A DNA stretch of 10,402 nt. Origin: Quadrisphaera sp. (GTDB lineage Bacteria > Actinomycetota > Actinomycetes > Actinomycetales > Quadrisphaeraceae). Made by a program: the position numbers and the translations under genes. Every line of letters begins with the position of its first letter. Position 1 is the stretch's first letter. The stretch lies in contig JARIBR010000291.1 in NCBI GenBank assembly GCA_029258695.1, forward strand, positions 1-10,402, read 5' to 3'. The notes beneath the pieces are model-generated. The model saw only the letters and a list, made by a program, of their open reading frames with translations. It did no database searches and was not told the origin of the DNA. Below, piece by piece: positions 1-6,379 of this stretch.

Positions 1-773
1 ACGACGAGCGCTCCATGGTGCGCATCGACATGTCCGAGTACGGCGAGAAGCACTCCGTCTCCCGGCTCGTCGGCGCCCCTCCCGGGTACGTCGGCTACGA
101 GTCCGGCGGGCAGCTCACCGAGGCCGTGCGCCGGCGCCCCTACTCCGTGGTGCTGCTCGACGAGGTGGAGAAGGCCCACCCCGAGGTCTTCGACGTGCTG
201 CTGCAGGTGATGGACGACGGGCGCCTCACCGACGGCCAGGGCCGCACGGTGGACTTCCGCAACACCATCCTCGTGCTGACCTCCAACCTCGGCAGCCAGT
301 TCCTCGTCGACCCCTCGATGGGCGTCTCCGCGCAGCGCGAGGCGGTCATGGCCTCGGTGCGCTCGGCCTTCAAGCCCGAGTTCCTCAACCGCCTCGACGA
401 GACCGTGGTCTTCGACGCCCTGAGCGTCGAGGAGCTGGGGTCCATCGTGGACCTGCAGGTCGCGGCGATGGCCGCGCGCCTGGCGGGGCGCCGCCTGACC
501 CTGGAGGTCACGGAGCCCGCGAAGGAGTGGCTGGCGCTCGAGGGCTTCGACCCCGCCTACGGCGCGCGGCCGCTGCGCCGCCTCGTGCAGCGCGAGATCG
601 GCGACCAGCTGGCCCGGGCGCTGCTGTCGGGCCAGATCAACGACGGGGACACCGTGGTGGTGGACCGCCCGGAGGCGGGCGCCGACGTGGTGCTCCTCGG
701 CGAGCCGGGCGCGGTGAGCGCCCGCGGCCTGACGGTGCGCCGCGCGCAGGCACCGGAGCCCGTCGGGGTGTGA
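1..773 (+). CDS. clpB: ATP-dependent chaperone ClpB, C-terminal part (5' end outside window)
   Basis: Hsp100 disaggregase that, in known members, works with DnaK/DnaJ/GrpE in the cytoplasm to pull proteins out of aggregates. The reading frame is open from the left edge (first full codon at base 3). The 256 visible residues cover most of the second AAA+ module. They include the pore-loop segment [13 protein letters not shown] (about 24-36), Walker [12 protein letters not shown] (49-59), the sensor-1 type segment LTSNLG (92-97), [11 protein letters not shown] with its arginine finger, and the sensor-2 region [22 protein letters not shown] near the end. ClpB is favoured over ClpC/ClpA because of the [29 protein letters not shown] block, the [11 protein letters not shown] block and the short tail. 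The N domain, first AAA+ module, middle coiled coil and Walker A of the second module lie outside. Family members are about 850-870 residues, so roughly 30% is seen. Regulatory sequence upstream is not visible. Confidence 0.96.
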   Translation, partial: DERSMVRIDMSEYGEKHSVSRLVGAPPGYVGYESGGQLTEAVRRRPYSVVLLDEVEKAHPEVFDVLLQVMDDGRLTDGQGRTVDFRNTILVLTSNLGSQFLVDPSMGVSAQREAVMASVRSAFKPEFLNRLDETVVFDALSVEELGSIVDLQVAAMAARLAGRRLTLEVTEPAKEWLALEGFDPAYGARPLRRLVQREIGDQLARALLSGQINDGDTVVVDRPEAGADVVLLGEPGAVSARGLTVRRAQAPEPVGV

Positions 774-803
774 CGGGCGCACCCCGTCGGTGCCCGCGCG
801 CAG

Positions 804-873
804 CCACGGACGTGCAGCAGCGGCCCCTGCGCGGCGACACGCCGCGTGGGCGCCGCGGCGTGCACGTCCGTGG
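804..873. terminator. Nested inverted repeat between convergent clpB and TPR gene, probable bidirectional terminator
   Basis: A perfect 13-bp inverted repeat has arms 804-816 (CCACGGACGTGCA) and 861-873. The 44-base loop holds a second perfect stem, 830-836 with 840-846 (CGCGGCG/CGCCGCG), closed by the three bases ACA. It starts 30 bases after the clpB stop and lies about 120 bases beyond the stop of the minus-strand TPR gene, where terminators are expected for both genes. Neither side has a T tract, which is common for actinobacterial terminators. I find no credible gene in 774-993. A 12-bp direct repeat (CGACCGGGGACG, 884-895 and 924-935) also lies there, with no evident role. Confidence 0.5.
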
Positions 874-993
874 GCGCGGTAGCCGACCGGGGACGCCGCC
901 CGTGCTCACCGAGCCCCATCGCTCGACCGGGGACGTCGCGCCGCGCCGGAGCGCCACGCGACGTTCCCTGCGACCTCTCACCAGGCGCCGGGG

Positions 994-1620
994 CTACCCG
1001 TCCATGGCGGCCCGGCGTGCCACCGCGATCTCCTGCTGCTGGCGGCCCAGCTCGTCGGCGGCGTCGGGCGGGTGGCCCAGCTCCCGGCGCACCCGGGAGC
1101 GCGCGAGCGTCAGCATCAGGAGCGCCTCGTCGGAGACCGACCCGGGCTCGCGGCGGCTCAGGCGTGTCAGGCCCATCGTGAACCAGCGGTGCGCGGTCTC
1201 GAGGTCGTCGCGCATCTCGTAGGCCTCGCCCATCACCTCGTACACGTCGGGATCGTCGGGCCGCGAGCGGCGGATCTCGTCGGCCAGGCGCTGCGCCTCC
1301 TCGGCGTGGTCCTGACGGAGCAGCGCGGCGTGGAGCCACACGCGCGTGTCCGGCGGGGCGCTCCCCGCGGCGTCGACGGCGGCCCGCAGGGTCGCGAGCT
1401 CCCGCTCCTGGTCGCCGAGCTGCTCCAGGTGCCACCCGGCCGCGACGAGCAGGGCTGCGGGAGTGACCTCGACGTCGTCGGGGTGCTGCTCGCCGGCCCA
1501 GGCGACCAGCTGGTCCGCTGCGGCCCGGTGGTCCTGCGGCGTGCGCGCCGAGCCCTCGAGCCCCTCGACGTCGTCATGGCTCAGCGGTGCTCTCATGGCG
1601 ACCAGGCTGGCACGGCTCAC
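994..1620 (-). CDS. TPR-like helical repeat protein, function unknown
   Basis: Predicted soluble cytoplasmic protein of 208 residues, with no signal peptide or membrane segment. Residues about 53-155 look like successive TPR-type helix pairs: AALLVAAGWHLEQLGDQERELATLRAAV, VWLHAALLRQDHAEEAQRLADEIRRSRPDDPDVYEVMGEAY, then DLETAHRWFTMGLTRL. A further helix (LLMLTLARSRVRRELG) precedes the tail. TPR domains bind protein partners and no catalytic motif is visible. The chosen GTG start at 1620 overlaps the TGA of the upstream hydrolase gene as GTGA (4 bases), implying translational coupling in one transcript. AGGAG sits only 2 bases before this GTG, which is close for a Shine-Dalgarno. An ATG at 1596 gives a 200-residue version but has no visible ribosome binding site. 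The role is probably linked to the hydrolase, by position only. Confidence 0.75.
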   Translation of the reverse strand: MSRASLVAMRAPLSHDDVEGLEGSARTPQDHRAAADQLVAWAGEQHPDDVEVTPAALLVAAGWHLEQLGDQERELATLRAAVDAAGSAPPDTRVWLHAALLRQDHAEEAQRLADEIRRSRPDDPDVYEVMGEAYEMRDDLETAHRWFTMGLTRLSRREPGSVSDEALLMLTLARSRVRRELGHPPDAADELGRQQQEIAVARRAAMDG

Positions 1621-2858
1621 GTCTCCTGCAGCCACCGCTCGACGGCGGTGCGCGCGGTCTGGGTGGTGACGGCGCCCCACACCTGGTCGAAGGCGTGGTT
1701 GGCGAACGGCGCCTCGACGGACGCGCGCTCCGCCCCCACCTGCTCGAGGGCCGCGACGAGCCGGCGGGACTGGTCCACCGGCACCACCCGGTCGGCCTCG
1801 CCGTGCACCACCAGCGTGCGGGGGACGCCTGCGCCCACCCTGGCCACCCACGTCAGCGGCGACGCGGCGGCGTAGGCCCGAGGGTCCTGCTCCGGTGCGG
1901 CGCCACCCATGAGGTCGAGCACGCCGTCGCCCGGCAGGACGTCCGGGTAGCGCCACCCGCCGGAGCGCTGCAGCGAGACCAGCTCGGTGGGCGGGTAGAG
2001 AGCGATGACGCCCGCCGGGCGCACCGCCGGCAGCGCGCACGACGGCGGGAACTCCTCGGGGGCGTAGGCGGCCAGCAGCGCCAGGTGGGCGCCGGCGGAG
2101 TCGCCCATGATGACGATGCGCTCCGGGTCGACGCCCAGCTGCTCGGCGTTGGCCCCCACCCACGCCACCGCGCACGCCACGTCGGCGGGCTGCTCGCGCC
2201 ACGGCTCGCCGTCGACGTCGCCGGTCAGCCGGTAGTCGACGTCGACCACCACGGCGCCCTGCTCGGCCAGCTCGGAGTCCCAGGCGGGAGCCTCGCCGCG
2301 AGCGCCCTGCGACCAGGAGCCCCCGTGGACCTTCACCACCGCGACGCGGCCCGTGCTCGGCCCACCCACCGGCGGGACCCACACGTCGGCCGACAGCTCC
2401 TGGCCGTCGACGGTGGCGTAGACCTGGGTGGCCGCGGGCTCGGTGACGCTCGCGTGCGCGGTGGTGGCGGCGCCGAGCAGGTACTGCGACCACGCGACGT
2501 CGACGTCGGCGCGTCCGGCCTCGCGCGCCTGGGCGACGGTGGCATACCCCCCGACGCCCGCGGCAGCGATCGCCAGGACCCCGGGCACCGCGAGCCAGCG
2601 GCTCGCCCCGAGGCGGCGGGCGAGCAGACCGACCAGGGCGACGACCACGGCTCCGGCGACGAGGAGCATCGCCGCGCCCTGGGCGATGATCGAGGCCACC
2701 AGCAGCGCGAACGTCGGGCCGGGGAGCAGCACCAGCACCGCGGCGGCGGCGAGCACCAGCGCCAGGACCCAGGCCAGCGCGACGGCCACCCGTCGCGCAG
2801 CGGTGCGACGGGCGGTGCGGGACGAGGCGGTGCGGCGCGGCGAGGTGCGGGTGCTCAC
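1617..2858 (-). CDS. Membrane-anchored alpha/beta hydrolase (esterase/lipase, HGG type)
   Basis: Serine hydrolase of the alpha/beta fold, probably cleaving an ester; the substrate cannot be told. It has 413 residues. The N-terminus is Arg/Ser/Thr-rich and basic (1-23). Three hydrophobic segments follow at about 24-45, 50-79 and 87-109, with the positive ARRLGASR loop after the second. By the positive-inside rule the catalytic domain (about 120-413) should face outside the cell. Catalytic features are the oxyanion-hole motif HGGSW (178-182), nucleophile Ser253 in GDSAG (251-255), Asp356 in HGEADRVVP and His388 in NHAFD, so the triad is complete. The GTG start at 2858 is chosen because GAGG lies 8 bases before it. 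A GTG at 2879 would add seven residues without such a site. It is the first gene of a two-gene unit with the TPR gene. HGG plus GDSAG suggests the hormone-sensitive-lipase/BD-FAE-like branch. Confidence 0.88.
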   Translation of the reverse strand: MSTRTSPRRTASSRTARRTAARRVAVALAWVLALVLAAAAVLVLLPGPTFALLVASIIAQGAAMLLVAGAVVVALVGLLARRLGASRWLAVPGVLAIAAAGVGGYATVAQAREAGRADVDVAWSQYLLGAATTAHASVTEPAATQVYATVDGQELSADVWVPPVGGPSTGRVAVVKVHGGSWSQGARGEAPAWDSELAEQGAVVVDVDYRLTGDVDGEPWREQPADVACAVAWVGANAEQLGVDPERIVIMGDSAGAHLALLAAYAPEEFPPSCALPAVRPAGVIALYPPTELVSLQRSGGWRYPDVLPGDGVLDLMGGAAPEQDPRAYAAASPLTWVARVGAGVPRTLVVHGEADRVVPVDQSRRLVAALEQVGAERASVEAPFANHAFDQVWGAVTTQTARTAVERWLQET

Positions 2859-2936
2859 GCGGTCATCCTCGGGGTGCACGCCGTGGCCGCTCGTGAGCGG
2901 GGTCGTCGCGGTGCGCTGAACCAGCCAATCCCCTCA

Positions 2937-2999
2937 CGCACTTCGTCGACGAAGTGCGGGAAACCCCGCCGCGTCGTCAGCACTTCGTCGACGAAGTGC
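2937..2999. repeat. Two copies of a perfect 20-bp palindrome (REP-like or operator pair)
   Basis: GCACTTCGTCGACGAAGTGC occurs at 2938-2957 and again at 2980-2999. Each copy is its own reverse complement, centred on a SalI-type GTCGAC. The first copy gains one more C/G pair (2937, 2958). Both are followed by GGGA, so the direct repeat is 24 bases, and the copies start 42 bases apart. They lie about 80-140 bases upstream of the hydrolase start and about 90-150 bases beyond the stop of the small membrane protein gene. They could be a pair of operators for a dimeric regulator, a hairpin terminator pair, or copies of a dispersed repetitive extragenic palindrome. I found no further copy in the window. 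A 6-bp stem with a 2-base loop (2887-2900) lies closer to the hydrolase start. Confidence 0.85.
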
Positions 3000-3010
3000 G
3001 GGAGGGGGAG

Positions 3011-3056
3011 GTGCGGGTGCGGGTGCGGGAGGGGTGCGGGTGCGGGTGCGAGGGGG
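3011..3056 (+). repeat. GTGCGG hexamer tandem repeat, G-quadruplex-forming potential
   Basis: Three tandem copies of GTGCGG (3011-3028) are followed by GAGGG and nearly three more copies (3034-3051), then a run of five G. On the plus strand this gives at least seven G-tracts of three or more, separated by one to five bases, which meets the usual G3N1-7 quadruplex pattern. The tract lies between the stop of the small membrane protein gene (3093-3091) and the palindrome pair. Transcripts running leftward from the membrane gene would carry the C-rich version. No gene is apparent in 2859-3090. Confidence 0.8.
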
Positions 3057-3090
3057 AAGGGTGGTGGGGCGCGCGGGTGAGGGCCCGGGC

Positions 3091-3675
3091 TCAGGCGGGG
3101 GACGACGCGGCGATGCGGCGCTGGGCCGCCCGGGCGCGGAACCACCGCCCTGCCGGGTCGCGCAGGAGCAGCACGGCGGCGGTGACCTCCAGGCCCAGGA
3201 CCACCAGCTGCACGGTCAGCGTCACGACGAGCACCCCACCGCCGGTCGCGCCGGGCAGGCTGGCCGCGACGAGCGCCCCGAGCCCGCTCGCCGCCAGGGA
3301 AGCCACGCCGAGCCCGGCGACGAGCAGGAGCGCGACGCGGGGCCACCCGCGCCCGGCGCGGACGGCCAGCGCCATCACCGCCAGCAGGGCGGCCACCAGC
3401 AGGCGCCAGGCGGCGCCGAGCACCAGACCGACGAGCAGGATCGGCCGCGCCTGCTCCATGGTCAGCGAGCCGGCGGACCACGCGCCGTCCCACAGCGGGG
3501 CGGTGGCACCGGTGACCACCAGGAGCGTCTGGAGGACGGCTGCCCCGGCGATCAGCACCACGGCGACGGCGACGCTGCTCGGCGCGCGCGCCGAGCCGTT
3601 CACGGTCGCACCGGGAGCCCCGGAGGCCGAGACCTCGGGACCCTGGGGGCGCTGGTCGGCAGCGATCGTGGTCAC
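3091..3675 (-). CDS. Small four-helix integral membrane protein, unknown function
   Basis: About 194 residues. A short polar Ala/Gly/Pro-rich N-terminus (1-33) precedes four hydrophobic segments at roughly 35-55, 78-105, 113-138 and 146-171. It ends in a basic tail containing RDPAGRWFRARAAQRR. Many small actinobacterial membrane proteins end in a similar Arg/Trp-Phe tail, but I cannot assign a family and see no catalytic motif. The coding strand is chosen because only this frame gives helix-length hydrophobic stretches separated by short polar loops. The start is uncertain. GTG at 3675 (VTTIAADQ) is preferred because the sequence upstream, out to a GTG at 3750, reads like non-coding DNA with Cys, His and Pro clusters. 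A GTG at 3603 is also possible. The ribosome binding site is weak for all three. otsAB lies 254 bases upstream on the same strand, so a shared transcript is possible but not shown. Confidence 0.68.
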   Translation of the reverse strand: MTTIAADQRPQGPEVSASGAPGATVNGSARAPSSVAVAVVLIAGAAVLQTLLVVTGATAPLWDGAWSAGSLTMEQARPILLVGLVLGAAWRLLVAALLAVMALAVRAGRGWPRVALLLVAGLGVASLAASGLGALVAASLPGATGGGVLVVTLTVQLVVLGLEVTAAVLLLRDPAGRWFRARAAQRRIAASSPA

Positions 3676-3681
3676 GGTCCC

Positions 3682-3695
3682 AGCGTGGCCACGCT
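3682..3695. promoter_or_regulatory. 14-bp perfect palindrome directly before the membrane protein start
   Basis: AGCGTGGCCACGCT is its own reverse complement and sits 6 bases upstream of the proposed GTG start of the small membrane protein. It occupies the place where a Shine-Dalgarno would normally be. It could be an operator or a small RNA hairpin. A perfect 14-bp palindrome can arise by chance in 10 kb of GC-rich DNA, so only its position makes it notable. Confidence 0.35.
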
Positions 3696-3777
3696 CCGGC
3701 GGCGGCGCCGGATGGCATGTCGCTCGTTCGGCCGGGGACCGAGTCTCCACGACCCGCTGGGCCCTCAGCCCTCACGC

Positions 3778-3796
3778 ACGGTGACGGTTCACCGTC
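3778..3796. promoter_or_regulatory. Overlapping inverted repeats in the otsAB to membrane-gene spacer
   Basis: ACGGTGA (3778-3784) pairs with TCACCGT (3789-3795) around a 4-base loop. The overlapping GACGGT (3783-3788) pairs with ACCGTC (3791-3796) around TC. The two pairings share bases and are mutually exclusive as stems. The site is about 135 bases past the otsAB stop and about 100 bases upstream of the membrane gene's start, so it could be an operator for that gene or part of the otsAB 3' end. A weaker stem with a 2-base bulge (3884-3892 with 3898-3904) lies 26 bases after the otsAB stop. No clear -35/-10 pair is visible in 3676-3929. Confidence 0.3.
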
Positions 3797-3929
3797 CATC
3801 TGTGCTCGATGATCCGTGCTGCTGTCGGCTCCCGCGTCGTCACCGTGCCCGACGCGGCGAGGGAGGAGTCGATGTGCGACCTGTCGGCGTGTCGGCCACA
3901 CCGAGTCCCCGCTCGAGGTGCCGCGGACC

Positions 3930-6206
3930 TCAGCCGGGGAAGGACTCCGCCCGCAGGTCGGCCAACCGCTCGAGCAGGGCGGCGACGGCCTCGGGGTCGG
4001 CCACGTGGTGGTCCGCCGCGGTCTCGCCGTCACCGACCTTCAGGCCCACGTCACCGACGTCGCGGTTCAGGGTTCGCAGGGCGGTCTCGTCGGTGACGTC
4101 GTCGCCGGCGAAGAGCACGACGTCGACGCCGAGCCGCTCCCGCAGCGCGCTCAGCGCCTCGCCCTTGGTGGCGCTGACCACCGACAGCTCGACGACGCGC
4201 TTGCCCGTCAGCACGTGGGCGCCCTCGAAGGACCCCGGCCCCGCCTGGGCGGCGCGCTCGGCGGCCTCCGCGACGTCGGGCTCGGCCCGGCGCGTGTGCA
4301 GGACCACCCCGGCGGGCTTGCGCTCCACGGTGGTGCCCTCGTGCTTGCTGGCGATGGCCCCGACGGCGGTCACCAGCTCCTCGAGCAGCGCGGCCGCCTC
4401 GTCATCGAGGCCGAGCTCCACCCCCTCGACCTCCGCGCCGTGGCTGGCGACGAGGACCGCCCCCTCCGGGGGGTCGGCGACGGCGCGCAGGTCGTCCAGG
4501 GACCGGCCGCTGACCAGCGCGAGGTGGACGCCGCGCTGACCCACCAGGCGGGACAGGGCCTCGCGGGTCGCGGTCGAGGGCCGGGCCGCGGAGGGTTCCT
4601 CGACGATGGGCGCGAGCACCCCGTCGAAGTCGAGCGCCACCAGCACCTCGTCGCGCCGGGCGAAGCCCTCCAGCGCGGCGCCGAGGCCGTCGTCGGTGCG
4701 CGTCAGGGATTCCAGCGCCCCGAGGAAGTCACGGGCCCACCGGCTCACGTCGTGCTGGAGGACCCGTCGGCGCAGCGAGCGCATGCGCCGGCCCTGCTCC
4801 TTCGGGCTCATCGCCAGCGCCCGGAGGATCTGGTCCTTCAGCTGGTTGATGTCGTGGGGGTTGACCATGAGGGCCTGGCCCAGCTCGTCGGCGGCGCCGG
4901 TGAACTCGCTGAGCACCAGCACGCCGCGCTCGTCGAACCGGGAGGCGATGTACTCCTTCGCCACGAGGTTCATCCCGTCGCGCAACGAGGTGACGAGCAT
5001 GACGTCGGCGGCGCGGTACAGCGCCGTCATCTCCTCGCGGGGCTGCGTGGAGTGCAGGTACTGGATCGCCGGGCGCCCGATGGTGCCGTGGTCGCCGTTG
5101 ATGCGCCCCACCGTCAGCTCGATCTCGTCGCGCAGGGCCATGTAGCTGGCGACGCGCTCGCGGCTCGGCGTCGCGACCTGCACGAGCACCGTCTCGTCGG
5201 GGTCGACGGCGCCGTCCTCGAGGAGCTCGCCGTAGGCCTTGAGCCGGTGGGTGATGCCCTTGGTGTAGTCGAGACGGTCCACCCCCAGCAGCACGCGGCG
5301 CGGCGCGTCCAGCTCGAAACGGATCTCCTGCACGCGCGAGGCCACCGACTCCTCGCGGGCCGCGGCGTCGAGCGTGGGGGAGTCGACGGAGATGGGGAAG
5401 GACGTGGCCCGCACGGTGCGGCGTGAGCCGTCCGCCGCGGGCACGGACAGCTCCTGGCGGCGGCTCGTGAGGTTCTTCGCCCGGCGGCAGGCCCGCAGGA
5501 AGTTGTTGGCGTCCGAGGCGCGCTGGAAACCGAGGAGATCGGCGCCGAGCAGCCCGTCGAGCACCTGGCTGCGCCACGGGAGCTGGGAGAAGATCTCCCA
5601 CGGCGGGAACGGGATGTGGTCGAAGAACCCGATCCGCAGGTCCGGGCGCGCCTCGCGCAGCAGGGCCGGCACCAGCTGCAGCTGGTAGTCCTGAACCCAC
5701 ACCGTGGCGCCGTGGGCGGCCTGGTCCAGGGTGGCCGCCGCGAAGCGCTCGTTGATGGCGACGTAGCGGTCCCACCACTCGCGGTGGAACTCCGGGGTGG
5801 CGATGACGTCGTGGTAGAGCGGCCACAGGGTGGAGTTGGAGAACCCCTCGTAGTACTCCTCGACGTCCTTCGCGCTGAGCGGCACCGGCACCAGGTGGAT
5901 GCCGTTCTCGTCGAAGGGCTCCGGCGTCGCCACCGGGTCGGTGGCCAGCTGGTCGGGTGCCGCGCCACCGCTCGGCTCCGCGTGGCCGGGCTCGGCGGAG
6001 TCCTCGTCCTCCGTGGCGGCGACGGCCTCGTCGGCGTCCCCGGACCACCCCACCCAGGCACCGTCGGCGGCGCGCATCACCGGCTCCATGGCCGTCACCA
6101 GCCCGCCGGGCGACGTGCGCCACGACGTCGAGCCGTCCTCCTCCACCTGACGGTCGACGGGCAGCCGGTTGGCCACCACCACGAAGTCGTACGAACCCTC
6201 GGCCAC
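3930..6206 (-). CDS. otsAB: Bifunctional trehalose-6-phosphate synthase/phosphatase (OtsA-OtsB fusion)
   Basis: The 758-residue cytoplasmic protein should carry out both steps of the OtsAB route: UDP-glucose (or another NDP-glucose) plus glucose-6-phosphate to trehalose-6-phosphate, then dephosphorylation to trehalose. The synthase domain (GT20) spans about 1-500. It shows NRLP (13-16), GGL (34-36), GWSG (53-56), [15 protein letters not shown] (118-132), [11 protein letters not shown] (170-180), HIPFP (197-201), [10 protein letters not shown] with Arg311 and Lys316, and [12 protein letters not shown] (408-419). The phosphatase (HAD) domain spans about 515-755. It shows DFDGVLAPI with Asp526 and Asp528, SGR (566-568), the later Lys regions ERKPAG and SATKGEAL, and GDDVTDE (701-707). 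Both active sites look intact. An acidic, Pro-rich insertion (about 57-97) follows GWSG. The GTG start at 6206 is strongly supported by GGGAGG with a 5-base spacer; the frame is open further upstream but that part reads as noise. The kinase gene diverges from it. Confidence 0.95.
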   Translation of the reverse strand: MAEGSYDFVVVANRLPVDRQVEEDGSTSWRTSPGGLVTAMEPVMRAADGAWVGWSGDADEAVAATEDEDSAEPGHAEPSGGAAPDQLATDPVATPEPFDENGIHLVPVPLSAKDVEEYYEGFSNSTLWPLYHDVIATPEFHREWWDRYVAINERFAAATLDQAAHGATVWVQDYQLQLVPALLREARPDLRIGFFDHIPFPPWEIFSQLPWRSQVLDGLLGADLLGFQRASDANNFLRACRRAKNLTSRRQELSVPAADGSRRTVRATSFPISVDSPTLDAAAREESVASRVQEIRFELDAPRRVLLGVDRLDYTKGITHRLKAYGELLEDGAVDPDETVLVQVATPSRERVASYMALRDEIELTVGRINGDHGTIGRPAIQYLHSTQPREEMTALYRAADVMLVTSLRDGMNLVAKEYIASRFDERGVLVLSEFTGAADELGQALMVNPHDINQLKDQILRALAMSPKEQGRRMRSLRRRVLQHDVSRWARDFLGALESLTRTDDGLGAALEGFARRDEVLVALDFDGVLAPIVEEPSAARPSTATREALSRLVGQRGVHLALVSGRSLDDLRAVADPPEGAVLVASHGAEVEGVELGLDDEAAALLEELVTAVGAIASKHEGTTVERKPAGVVLHTRRAEPDVAEAAERAAQAGPGSFEGAHVLTGKRVVELSVVSATKGEALSALRERLGVDVVLFAGDDVTDETALRTLNRDVGDVGLKVGDGETAADHHVADPEAVAALLERLADLRAESFPG

Positions 6207-6345
6207 CAGAACCTCCCAGATCGGTCCGGCCAGCCTATGCAGCCGCTGACACCTCGCACGGCGGCCCGCGTGCTTCCATGGCCGGTGTGTCCTCCACCCC
6301 GCTGCTGAGCCGCGCTGCGGACACCCGCCGCGGGGTGGTCGGCGA

Positions 6346-6379
6346 CGCTCACGGCGCGGCCGCGGTGGCGCCGTGAGCG
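6346..6379 (+). promoter_or_regulatory. 12-bp inverted repeat enclosing the kinase start codon
   Basis: CGCTCACGGCGC (6346-6357) pairs perfectly with GCGCCGTGAGCG (6368-6379) around a 10-base loop. The kinase GTG start (6373-6375) lies inside the right arm, and the left arm and loop cover the place for a ribosome binding site. In RNA this would be a very stable hairpin that hides the start; in DNA it could be an operator. A possible 32-codon ORF (ATG 6278 to TGA 6374-6376) runs through the hairpin and ends on the kinase start as GTGA, so its translation could open the structure. That small ORF has no visible Shine-Dalgarno. I see no convincing -35/-10 pair for either divergent gene in 6207-6372. 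Confidence 0.5.

Noticed and set aside
1621..2493. Extension of the TPR protein upstream to 2493 (499 residues)
   Set aside because: That stretch is a shadow of the hydrolase gene in another frame; TPR-like sequence begins only after 1620.
2937..2999. Minimal CRISPR array from the two identical repeats
   Set aside because: There are only two units with a 22-base gap, each repeat is a full palindrome, and no cas gene is near.
527..3080. Long open frames on both strands opposite or beside clpB, the TPR gene and the hydrolase (for example 527-1222 +, 557-1435 -, 1072-1875 +, 1587-3080 +)
   Set aside because: Translations are Arg/Gly/Ala/Pro-rich without domains and overlap well-supported genes. 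GC-rich DNA has few chance stop codons, so such shadows are expected.
2881..3090. Mobile element or insertion-sequence end marked by the palindromes
   Set aside because: No transposase, no target-site duplication and no terminal inverted repeat pair flanking a gene can be seen.
3816..5426. 536-codon plus-strand frame antisense to otsAB
   Set aside because: It has no recognisable domain and a low-complexity composition, while the minus frame carries every GT20 and HAD motif.
6207..6300. Sigma-70 type -10 candidates (TAGGCT on the minus strand, TATGCA on the plus strand)
   Set aside because: No matching -35 hexamer at 16-18 bases could be found, so they are not strong enough to call as promoters.
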